Source: Plantago major (taxonomy: Eukaryota > Streptophyta > Magnoliopsida > Lamiales > Plantaginaceae). From it: a stretch of 64,000 nt of DNA. Below the pieces are notes generated by a model. The model worked only from the letters and a program-made list of their open reading frames with translations. It ran no database searches and was not told the DNA's origin. The translations under genes and the position numbers were made by a program. Positions 1 to 10,200 of the stretch are shown in pieces. The stretch is taken from positions 4,340,001 to 4,404,000 of the forward strand of contig CM048844.1 in the NCBI GenBank assembly GCA_026545765.1. The letters run 5' to 3'. How positions within the stretch are numbered: the stretch's first letter is position 1; every line of letters begins with the position of its first letter.

Positions 1-323
1 GGATTAGAATGATTTGAGTGTTTTGTTAATTGGGAATTTTGTTAATTTCGACTAATTAGATCAATTGTATGTTTATGGGAGCTATAGTATACTAGCTAGT
101 TAACTTTGTGCAATTGATATATTGATTGTGAATTTGTATTGTTAATTAGTATAATGTTAGGATGTTTGTAAGTACGTAGTAATTTTGATTCGATAAATTC
201 GTATATATACACTAGATTATGAAGATTTAATTAAGTGTTTTGAGACTAGTTGGTGATTATATTAACATAAAATGCATGTTATAAATCTAATAATTGTAGA
301 CGTGTCAGGCTAATCATATAATT

Positions 324-1262
324 ATGAATCCCGATTGTTCATGGATGTACCGTCGCATAGTGAATGGCAGAATTCAGTCTAGTTTTGTGGAAGGGGTTGA
401 ATCCTTCATCACTTTTGCGCTTACACAAACTACTTGTTTGAGTGGGGGGAAGATGAAGTTCCCTTGCAATGCGAACAAATGTAGGAATAAACAATTTTTG
501 CCTCCTGAAACGGTAGTGGAGCACTTGAAACGTAAGGGGTTCGTGTCTCAGTATGAGGTATGGTGTTATCATGGTGAGACACGAGCACCGTTCATGGATT
601 ATGAGCATCTCTCAAAGCGTAAAAAGGAAGGAGAAAAATGTGATCGAAAGTACTCAAAATACGTCTACATCTGATGCTAATTATGATCATGAACGGATGG
701 AGCAAATGGTGTATGATGTTGCGGGTCCAGAGTTCATGGACACCAGGGAGCCAGTAACCGAGGGGGATGTGGAGGAGCCTCTGAATCCTGCGGATCAGGT
801 GTTCTTTGACTTGCTGGAATCAACAAAGAAGCCGATTTATCCGGGATGTAGGCTGACGAGTTGTCTTTGTTGGCTCGGCTAATGAGTTGTAAGGCTAATG
901 GCCAGCAATCTGAAGCGAGCTTCAATGAATGGGTACAATTAATGTCAGATCTTTGTCCGGAAGAAAATCTAGTTCCCACCAACTTTTACCAAGCGAAGAA
1001 AAATATGCGGGGGATGGGGTTGCCCATGGAAACCATAGATTGTTGTGAGGATATGTGCATGATATATTGGGGGGAGGATAAAGATCTACTGAAGTGCAAG
1101 TTCTGTGGTAAGGACCGGTACAAGCGTTACAAGGAGGGGGCTGCAAAGAAACGTCAGAAGAAAAATCTACCACATAAGAAAATGTGGTATTTTCCTCTAG
1201 CACCTCGTTTGAAGAGGTTGTACGCTTCAAGACCAATTTATAGACTTAACAATAGCCGATGA
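324..1262 (+). pseudogene. TNP2/TnpD-like CACTA transposase, truncated
   Basis: The first ~90 residues from 324 match the plant transposase-associated domain: an MNPDCSWMY start, then a Cys-rich CNANKCRNK stretch and a WYxHGE-like segment. The downstream text (DHMEQM-like, LLARLMSCKAN, NEWVQLMSD, ETIDCCEDMCMIYWG, CKFCGKDRYK) is the N-terminal part of the tnp2 transposase. The match changes frame near 600-670 and again near 861-880, so at least two frameshifts are present. Coding similarity stops at about 1250 and the catalytic core and DUF4218 region that should follow are absent. This is a dead internal-deletion relic. Family assignment is firm; exact boundaries are approximate. Confidence 0.8.
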
Positions 1263-1443
1263 GGACGAGGGTATGTGTGTATTGTATGCTTAGTTGTTAT
1301 GTGTATATATGATTAGTTGTTGATTATTATTACTTTAATATATGTCAAATGTATATTCATGTATATTTGTGCGTTAATATCTGTCAAATGTATATTCATG
1401 TATTCTTTACTAACTCATTTTTTCTTGCAATTTCTTATTTGCA

Positions 1444-3533
1444 GATGCCGCGCAAAAGGAAGTCGACATACCTTCCTCCCGGGTTTAGGGGTGCTAGTCC
1501 AGCGGGTTCTAGTAGTACCCCAGCTAGTCATGGTAGTCCTCTCGTTGGATACGACATTGGGGGGAGCAGCGTACCTCAGTACCAGAGACTCCACCGCCTA
1601 CACGGCTTCGCTCGGTGACTACCCTTCGACGGTGTCCGTGATTGACGGACGGTGCTACATTTCAGGGGAAACCGGTGTTGTTCCCCAATGGCAAGAACAA
1701 GTAAGTATTATGGAGTTGTAGAACATACACTTAAGATAAATATATGTTACATGATTTTACCAATGAATATTTGTTTCTTGTTTGTCTCATTGATAACAGG
1801 TTTTGGCCTCCGGATGCCTCGGAAAAACTAGGCAAAATCTTCAGGGGGAGACGGGAGATGCCGGGACAGGGAGGCGAGAAGTGGTCAAACGTCCCGGACC
1901 GGATGAAGCACTTTTACTTCGACAAGCTGCGCGTAAGCTTAAATGTTACAATGAATGCTTTATTTGTTCTTTTAATCATTGTGTTAATGTGTGTGGTATG
2001 TTAGCCACTATATATGTGAGTGGTATGTTAGCCACTAAGCTTGTTTTGATGTGTTAGTCACCATTTATGAACTTGTTGTGTCATTTTATTGGTATGTTAG
2101 CCACTGAACTTGGGTGATATGTTAGTCACCATTGTGTTAGTCAATTTTAGGACAATTTGAGTGGTATGTTAGCCACTGAGCTTGTTTTGATGTGTTAGTC
2201 ACCATTTATGAACTTGTTGTGTTGTTTGAGTGGTATGTTAGCCACTGAACTTGGGTGATATGTTAGTCACCATTGTGTTAGTCAATTTTAGGACAATTTG
2301 AGTGGTATGTTAGCCACTAAGCTTGTTTTGATGTGTTAGTCACCATTTATGAACTTGTTGTGTCGTTTGAGTGGTTTTTTAGCCACTGAACTTGGGTGAT
2401 ATGTTAGTCACCATTGTGTTAGTCAATTTTAGAACAATTTGAGTGGTATGTTAGCCACTGAATTGAATTGTTGTAGGACTACTACATTTCAGTTTCATTT
2501 GAGTGTTATATTTAAATTGTTATCTTTCTTTATACTTGTGTAATTTTTACTTTGAATGGAATTGTTGTAGAAGGACTATTTCATTCCCAATGCGCTAGTG
2601 TCCCAGTTGTACTCCGTTTTCGAGACTTTAGGGTCCGACATCTACAGGAAAGTGGTCTACAAAATGAAGGAGACACGCAGGCAGCCAACTTGGGTGGGGG
2701 ATGACGAGTGGGCACTGTGGTTGACGTACTGGAATGATCCCTTCATCCAGGATCAAGCGTACAAGAACAGACAAAACCGTTTGTCTGAGCCGCATGATAG
2801 TACGGGCACTGCCAGACATCACTATGGGTCGCGAGTTGTTGTTACAGATCACGTGATGGAGGTTAGTAAATATGTTGTTTATGACTTGGAATATGATACA
2901 TAACAGTTTTTAGCTTTCATTTCAATCAACTAACTACTTGTTTGCACATATGTTTTTTTAGGCCAATAGAGGATGTACCAAGAGTGCTCATTCACTTCAA
3001 GAAGGCTAAGTCAAGAATGGCATCCGATCGACGTGAGGGCCGAGCGTATTGCGGTACGTTTCTTTCTTAAGGTTAACATGTGTATTTGAGTATTTTAAAG
3101 TGATTCCTAAAATTACATCTCATTTCGTATGCAACCAACAATTGCAGAGTGAGGTCGAGAGGAGGATGGACGAGAGGATGATCGACGGTCATGAGTTGTC
3201 AATTGAAGAGCAAGACCAGATCTTCTTCGAGGTCAACCCAATGGACAACAAGGGTCGAATGTATGGATTGGGAAGTTTAGGCCCTTCCATGAGTTTTGGT
3301 AGCTTCTTAGTGTCCCAGGGATCAGGATCGCGATCTAACCTCTACACGCAACAGCAGGTTAACGAGATGATGACTCCTCTCCAATGTGAAATAGTCATGA
3401 CCAAGGCACTACGAGCAAGTGCTTGAGGAATGTGCTCAGATGGCAAATGGGATGGACGCTTTGACCCAGATGTTCAGTAGCTCTTCCCAGTCTCACCCAC
3501 CGCCTCCTCCCGATTATTCTTAGTTACATCAGA
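1444..3533 (+). pseudogene. TnpA-like / plant transposase (Ptta/En/Spm, Transposase_24) remnant
   Basis: Exon-like blocks in the usual order for the second CACTA gene. A start with a basic MPRKRKS run and a Ser/Gly/Pro-rich segment lies at 1444-1700, followed by a GETGVVPQWQEQ end. A block at 1801-1935 contains FWPPDASEKLGKIFRG and a DRMKHFYFDKLR helix. A block at 2569-2861 contains DIYRKVVYKMKETRRQPTW and a WNDPFIQDQ stretch; further blocks lie at about 2963-3053 and 3147-3533. The 1444 block needs a frame change near 1555 to join its own C-terminal half, so the gene is probably broken. The intron at about 1936-2568 carries the 141-bp repeat array. Confidence 0.7.
1993..2458 (+). repeat. Tandem repeat, ~141-bp period, inside a CACTA intron
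   Basis: The motif GTGGTATGTTAGCCAC recurs at 1993, 2019, 2161, 2302 and 2443, spacing 141-142 bp for the last four. Between them lies a related motif GGTGATATGTTAGTCACC and a second one with TGTGTTAGTCACC. Each motif is an imperfect palindrome, so every unit carries alternating short hairpins. The array lies between two TnpA-like exon blocks. Confidence 0.9.
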
Positions 3534-3717
3534 CTTGTTATGGATAATTTGACACTATTTCACCTTCTAATTCTTGTTTCGGATTATTTGTAGATAATTC
3601 ACATTGTTTCGGATATATTAATGCAATTTAATTGTTTCGGGTATATTATCTATGACTATATTATGTGAAAAAATAGGTGAAACAGAAATATTTAAAAAAA
3701 ATAATTTAAAACAATGA

Positions 3718-4092
3718 ATTTAGCGACGGAAAAAATCCGTCGCTAAATTCACGAACTAAGGCGAATTAGCCCGTTGACATTTAGCGACGGATTTTTTTCC
3801 GTCGCTAAATGTCAACCGAACTAAGCCGGCTTAGTGGTGGGATTTAGCGACGGAAAAAATCCGTCGCTAAATCCCGTCTCTAATTAGAGACGGATACTAA
3901 ATCCGTCGCCAATGCGGACGGACTGGTCAACGGATTAATCCGTCGCCAGTTCGTCGTTATTTAGCGATGGAATTTCTATCTGTCGCCAATAAAAATTGTG
4001 ACGACTGTTTTGGAGACGGAGGGTTATCCGTCGCTAAGGATTTAGCGACGGATCGGCCTAGTTTTAGCGACGGATAATTCCGTCGCTAAAAC
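3718..4092. repeat. CACTA subterminal palindromic repeats (TTTAGCGACGG motif)
   Basis: At least eight copies of a TTTAGCGACGG-type motif occur in both orientations. Three form near-perfect hairpins around 3718-3754, 3776-3816 and 3839-3876. Known En/Spm elements bind TnpA-type protein at subterminal repeats of this kind; that role here is inferred. The motifs stop ~15 bp before the TAGTG terminus. Confidence 0.9.
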
Positions 4093-4317
4093 TCGTTTTT
4101 TTTGTAGTGTAGTAGTTCCTGAAATTTGAAATGAAAAATGATGTGCATGTGCTAGTGACTAGATACTAGGTAGTGTTACTTGGGTGGAATCAATTTAATG
4201 GTGTTGTTTAACTTCATGCAGATTAATTATTTGTTTATGAGTTTTGTTGTGTAATGTGCAATAACTAATTATTAAATTAGTCAATTTTTTTTTATCAACA
4301 CTCAACATGGTCAAAAT

Positions 4318-4369
4318 GGGTCCAGTCCGGATCGGCCCGGATTTTACCGGGCCAGTCCGGGCTGGACCC
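4318..4369. repeat. GC-rich hairpin, probably inside a short TE
   Basis: Two 23-bp arms (4318-4340 and 4347-4369) pair at about 20 of 23 positions around a 6-bp AT loop. The next ~110 bp are rich in GGGTC/GACCC and end near 4485 in a GAGCACGGGT-like motif (minus strand), a look typical of hAT-type MITE termini. No target duplication was established. Confidence 0.5.
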
Positions 4370-5295
4370 GTTCCAATACGGTCCGGCGTCTGGGTCTCGG
4401 GTCGATAAACTGTGACCCTTTATTTACCGGTTCATTTTCGGGTCGGATCAAATCGGGTTGGGTCTGACCCGTGCTCATCCATAGTGTGAATGATGCATTG
4501 ATGTATTCCTCCAATTTTTTTTTTTGAATATTTTGATTGATATCATTAAGCCAATCTTCTTCTTCAAAGATAATTCACTTAAAGATTAAATATCTAAGCA
4601 CTCCAACAATTAATTATATAATCATGGCCTTGATTGATTAGCTATTCTTTATTTCATTCTTTCTTCTAGAATGTCCTCCCACAAATCATATGAATATGAT
4701 GCACTTTATCTTCCAAGTGAAACAAATTGTATTCCTTAAAAAACAGCCCATGTTTCACAATTTGCTTAGGATACACCAGTACACCACAAAGAATATATCC
4801 AACAACAAAATGTCTACAACTTACAGACGAGCTAAAGCTTATGCTTCTCCATTCTAGATACTTTCAATCCAAATCACCAACAATTTCCTATTCTTGTTAA
4901 TTAGCCTGATATTGATGTCTAACCTTATTTGATGGTGGAATGCTGCATCGACATTTAAAATTTCAAATTTGTATATGAGTATGAACTCTTGCCAGCTATA
5001 TTAATTTTCCAACACTCTTTTCACCCGTAGTTGATTTTAACATTTTGAGGAGTTTATTCGAATAGAATTTTAATATTGAATGGAGTTTATTTCGGTCGAG
5101 ATTTAAATTCAAGTATAAACTTGAGCACTCTAATACCATGTAAATGTTTTAATTCGACCTCCTGGGTGTGATTGTGTATTTTTACTCTCATTTATGTAGT
5201 CAACTATCAAACACAATGATATCTTATAGAGTTATAGTATAACGTAACCTGTAGCTAATGAAGGAATAATAACAATGATATCACAACACAAGACA

Positions 5296-5552
5296 TTCTT
5301 CAATCAGTTTCCGCAGAACTTCATACATTTTCCATTTTTAGTCGTCTCACACAACTTCATATATTACCAAAAAAGGAAGCTATCCCACACCCAACATATA
5401 ATAAATAATCTCAACTTTACATTCAAATTACACATTTTGACACTAAAAGTACACTTTTCCCCCACCTTTTATATATTCTATTATTACTTTAACTTTTTGC
5501 ATAAAACTGCACACTAACCCTGATGTATGAAGTTTTCCAGGACGGAGGGAGT
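5296..5552 (-). mobile_element. Stowaway-like MITE (copy 1 of a family)
   Basis: The right end reads GGACGGAGGGAG followed by TA. The interior is the reverse complement of the element at 51705-51955: shared blocks include the ends, the AACTTCATACATT segment and the CCCACACCCAACA stretch. The left terminus is degenerate, so that boundary is approximate. Confidence 0.75.
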
Positions 5553-5699
5553 ATTTCAAAACTACAACTTTCAGATTATTCATATCCCACTCATTCACAT
5601 CAAAATGATACAAAGGAATGTTATTAGACCTCGTATTCAACATCATTTTTAGTGATTTTAAAATCAAATTCAAGAACATTCGATGTAAATTAGACAATA

Positions 5700-5953
5700 C
5701 TCCCTCCGTTCTTTTTTAAAGGTTTACTTTTTGCCATTTTGTGAGTTTTTTTAAAGTTTAACGTTTTCTTTTTTGGAAACCCACCATCTCTACCTATTAA
5801 TCTTTTGAACACTCTCTTTCATACTTTCTCTATTCTCGCACTTACTTTTTCTATACTTCATCTTACGTTTTATCACTTACTTAATATTTTATTCCATTTC
5901 CTTAAAATTCACGTCAAATTAAAATGTAAACCTTATAAAAAGAACGGAGAGAG
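5700..5953 (+). mobile_element. Stowaway MITE (Tc1/mariner type)
   Basis: Terminal inverted repeats CTCCCTCCGTTCTTTTT and the complement of AAAAAGAACGGAGAGAG bound a 254-bp element. It is flanked on both sides by TA (5698-5699 and 5954-5955), the Stowaway target duplication. It is non-coding. Confidence 0.9.
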
Positions 5954-6629
5954 TACCTAAACCCTATATTTTTGGAATTATCATACAAGATAAAATTGTT
6001 GGCATTGGTGATTGGCCACCCCGTGAATGCATATATCTCTACAATTTTCAACCACCGAAACCACATTTTGTACCTTTATCACATAAAAATCAAACAACAA
6101 CTCCAATCACATGTACGTAATTTTGCCCATTCCTTTTCTCCATCTAATATTCCGGTCCCCAACTTTACTTGGTGTCCTACTAGTCTTGTTTTCATCCCTT
6201 TATCGGACCTAACCAACTTTGATACTAGATGTTAATTAACTTCGTATTACCAATTTACCATCACCACAGTTAGATGTTATTTATGTGACATGAAATTAAA
6301 GTAATGTAATATTTCGTGATGTTATTTAATTTTCTTTTCCCTCAAATTTTCTAAAGATTCTTTCATTTTGAGAATATTGTATACCTTGTTTTTCACAATT
6401 TTGTTCTTAGATTATTTTACCTTTCTTTTCAATTTGATTCTTAAAATTTCCTTTCATTTTGATATATAATTTTCAATACTCTTCTTATTTTATGACACTT
6501 TATTACAAAATACTTTCAAATGTTATAAAATAATGACTGTAAGTTTATCTTTTTTTACATAAATTTATGAGACTTGGTCTTGTCAACCTATTTATTTTGT
6601 AAAATAGTGGCTCAAAATCACCAAACCAC

Positions 6630-8885
6630 ATGGCTAAGCTCCATGAATATTCCTTGTACACTCTCACATTATCCACCCTGCTACTACAACTAGCACTCTC
6701 ATTGAGCAACCAAGAAAAGATAGCAACTCCTCCATTGCCAATCCTTCCCTTACCAACATATGCCCAACTAAAATGGCAACAAAGAGAGATCATAATGTTC
6801 CATCACTTTGGTGTAAATACCTTCACCAATTCCGAATGGGGCACGGGCCATGAAGACCCGTCTATCTTCAACCCGACAGGCCTCAACACCGACCAATGGG
6901 CCGATACCGTGGCCCAAGCTGGAGTTTCACTAGTGATACTAACAGCCAAGCATCATGACGGTTTTTGCTTGTGGCCTTCTAAGTACACTGACCATTCTGT
7001 CATTGGGAGTCCCTGGAAAAATGGGCATGGAGATGTGGTTCGAGAGTTCGTTAATTCGGCCCGAGCTCGCGGAATTGATACGGGGTTGTACCTTTCTCCA
7101 TGGGATTTACATGATCCGAGATATGGGCATATTAAGGAGTACAATGGATATTACTTGGCTCAGTTGCAAGAACTTCTCAATGAGTAAGCTTAGCTAGCTA
7201 GCTAGTAGTGATATATAGTCAATTTTAACAATAACAGTTACATTTAACATCTGAGTAAAAGTGTTTCATTTTTTGTTTCCACTTTCATTCCCTTTAACAA
7301 AAACTGCCCAGTCGATATCATTTCATTTTCTTCTTACGCCCATTCTAGTACAAGTGGTGAAAGAAAGATGCAATTGAGAAACACTATTAGGATCTCTTCT
7401 TAGGTTGCTAGGGGATAACCATTGATACACAATTTCATATAGTATATGCTTATACGGACCTCATACATGGGTCTTGAATATTTTATTAGATAGTGTAATA
7501 GTGGTTACAGTTAGTTAGAATACTGCAATGTTCTTATTACAAGAAAGAAGGTATCTTAATAGGTCAGGTAAATAGGACAAGAACATTTTGAGATGTGTGA
7601 ATTTTGTGGCAGTTATGGAAGCGTTAAAGAGGTATGGTTTGATGGAGCAAAGGGCAAGAATGCAACAAACATGACATATTACTTCGACGATTGGTTTTCG
7701 ATGGCCAGGGAATTGCAGAGCACAATTAACATATTTTCCGATGCCGGACCGGGTGTCCGGTGGATCGGAAACGAGAACGGATATGCCGATAGTACGTGTT
7801 GGTCCAGCATCAATGCATCGGCTCTGTCCATCGGCAATGCTAGCATCGAACAGTAAGTAGCTCGAAACTAAAGTAAAAATATAAATACTGATTTTTGTTT
7901 ATAGGAACATAAATTTTTAATCCCAGAGCAATTTGAATTTTATACGAATGGCATATGAGATAAATTATTTTTTTAGGTTCTGGCAGTAATTCTACTATGA
8001 CATTATTACCTGTCGATTAATATAGTTGATATAGTGCACTACAACTCTAGAGTTAATTACACAAAATACTCACCCAAAACTAATTTGTGACCGTATCTAA
8101 ATGGTCATGTCTTGATCAATTAGTGATCGGGCGTCATATTCCAAGATAAATTTGCGGGATTATGTTTTGATTTGTTTGCATAATAACATTGTAGTTATCT
8201 CCAGACTGGTGATCCGAAAGGGACAAATTGGATACCGGCAGAATGTGATGTTTCCATCAGGCCAGGCTGGTTTTGGCACAAATCTGAGTCACCAAAAAGA
8301 CTAAGTGAACTGCTGGAGATTTACTACAAATCGGTCGGTCGAAATTGCGTTCTACTACTCAACGTGCCCCCTAACACTACCGGATTAATCTCACAAACCG
8401 ATGTGCAGAGACTAAAACAGTTCAGAGGCGCAATCGACAGGATTTTTACCTCAAATTTGGCCCTGAAATGCGACGTCTCAGTAAGTAGTCGACGTGGGGG
8501 TAAAAACGATGAGTTTGGGCCAGAAAACGTGCTAGACGATGATCATTTATGGACTTACTGGGCTCCAAGTGAGGAAGAGAAAAAGAATTTCTGGATTGAG
8601 TTTAAGTCGAAAAGTGGAAAGATAAAATTTAACGTGGTTCGGATACAAGAAGCGGTTGGGTTAGGGCAGAGGGTTGAAAAACACGAAATTTACGCAGACG
8701 GGAAGAGGGTGCAGAAAGGAACTACAGTTGGGTACAAGAGACTACACAGGCTGGAAATGGGAACTGTAGTTGCAGATACTGTGAGGATCAAATTTGTGAA
8801 AGCAAAGGGAATTCCTTTGATTTCTTCTTTAGGGTTGCATTTTGATCCATTTTGGAATACTAAAGGAAATGTAACTTATAATTAA
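6630..8885 (+). CDS. FUC1: Alpha-L-fucosidase 1-like protein (GH29), tandem copy 1
   Basis: Three exons: 6630-7183, 7613-7852, 8195-8885 (494 aa; AtFUC1-type proteins are ~500 aa). Enzymes of this type remove alpha-1,3/1,4-linked L-fucose, for example from complex N-glycans, in the apoplast; this is family knowledge. Residues 1-~26 form a hydrophobic signal peptide. The GH29 barrel follows, with MFHHFGVNTFTNSEWGTG, TAKHHDGFCLW and LYLSPWDLH motifs, and the catalytic nucleophile is expected at Asp195 in WFDGAKG at the start of exon 2. The C-terminal ~170 residues are the discoidin/beta-sandwich-like domain containing DDHLWTYWAP. All splice sites are GT-AG in phase 2. Compared with copy 2 and AtFUC1 it has lost a glycosylation sequon (LNTDQW instead of LNYTDQW). 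It looks intact and functional. Confidence 0.93.
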
Positions 8886-10200
8886 TGGTCAGTATAATTA
8901 TTTCTAAACTGCACCTTTCACATTATTCCTATGGCACTTATTGCTTCACATGTTAGAATTTATACAAATTGAAAGTAAATGTTTTCATAGTGGACAATAC
9001 CATACTCGCAACGTGTGTAACCCAAGTCATATGTAACTATACCGGTTCAAATAATTGAACTTCGATTGAATAGTGACTGGATCATTACATTCATTATCAT
9101 TATAGGCGATTCGATACAAATTTGAAAAAACAAAACAACACAAAGTGTGAATTCAAGCCCACTATATTTTTGGAAGAATCATTACAAATCTATGCAACTT
9201 TCAACTATACAAACCACATTTTGTACCTTTATCACATGCTAAAAATCAAACAAATACTCGAATCAAATGACATTTGGCCCATTCTTGCATCTTATTCTCC
9301 ATCTCATATTCCGGTACCCCAGCTTTACTAGTGCCGTAACTATTCTTGTTTTCATCCCTTTATCGGACCTAACCAACTTTGATACCCGATCTTAACTTGA
9401 TATTGTACATATACGAAAGGTAAAATGTAGGGAATTTTACCCAGCAAAGTATGATATATATTTATGTGACATGAAAGTAATATTTCATGAATCTTTTTTT
9501 TTTCACTCAAATTTTTAAAAGTTCCTTTCATTTTGATATATATTCATTTTCACATTTTCTTTCTTAGTTTTTATTTTATTTAATTTTCCTTTTATCTCAA
9601 ATCAATGTTCCAAGATTTTTTAAAAGAAATAATTAATTATATTTCAGCAAATTCATGTACTTGAAGTGTATACGAAAATTGATATGAAATGTGAAGTATA
9701 TTGAAGTGCATGTGGAAATTACAAAATAAGAAATTATTTGGAATGTGAAGCACTTGAAGTGCACGTGGAAATTAAAGAATAAGAAAATTGACATGGAATG
9801 TGAAAAGTTGAAGTGCACGTGAAAAATACGGAATAAGAAAATTGATATGGAATGTGAAGTACTTAAATTGCATATGAAATTTGATATAAAATGTGAGGGG
9901 AGATAATTGAATAATAATGTAAATTTTTTTTGTGTGTTTTATAATGGGTAAAAGATTGAATTAGTCAGAATTCAATTGATTTGGTCTCACTTGGATAATT
10001 TGATTTTAGATAAAAATAGATATTTTTTCATTACTCTTCTTATTTTATTACACTTTCAAATATTATAAAATACTTTCAAATGTAACAAAATTATTAGTGT
10101 AAATTTACATTTATTGACTAATATTTATGCATCTGTCTAATCAGTACGCCCTTTAAACATATTTATTTCGTAAAATAGTAACTCAAAATCACCAAACCAT
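8886..10200. other. Spacer between the two fucosidase genes
   Basis: It holds the 3' flank of copy 1 and, from about 9150, the promoter region of copy 2, recognisable by homology to 5960-6600. Copy 2 carries an extra tandem repeat at 9660-9890 that has no counterpart in copy 1. No gene is seen. Confidence 0.75.
9660..9890 (+). repeat. Tandem repeat (~54 bp) with G-box-like sites, upstream of FUC1 copy 2
   Basis: About four units, marked by GAAGTGCA-type motifs at 9663, 9703, 9756 and 9810 and by repeated GGAATGTGAAG blocks. Two units contain a perfect CACGTG core (9762-9767 and 9816-9821). The array starts ~310 bp upstream of the copy 2 start codon. Regulatory activity is only a possibility. 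Confidence 0.75.

Larger units (their letters stand above)
1..4109 (+). mobile_element. CACTA (En/Spm) transposon, 3' portion, decayed
   Basis: The right end of a CACTA-superfamily DNA transposon; the left end lies outside the window. Three things support it: tnp2-type coding remains at 324-1262, TnpA-like (Transposase_24) exon remains at 1444-3533, and a palindromic subterminal region at 3718-4092 that runs into a T-rich stretch and the terminal bases GTAGTG at 4104-4109 (CACTAC on the other strand). The order TnpD-like then TnpA-like is the usual one for plant CACTA elements. Most of the tnp2 catalytic part is missing between about 1260 and 1440, and both coding parts contain frame breaks, so this copy looks non-autonomous. 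The 3-bp target duplication cannot be tested without the left end. Confidence 0.85.
4110..6629. other. Intergenic spacer without a recognisable gene
   Basis: AT-rich DNA between the CACTA terminus and the first fucosidase gene. It holds a GC-rich hairpin (4318-4369), two MITEs (5296-5552 and 5700-5953) and, from about 5960, the promoter-proximal DNA shared with the second fucosidase copy. The short open frames are not conserved and match no known family. Confidence 0.7.
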
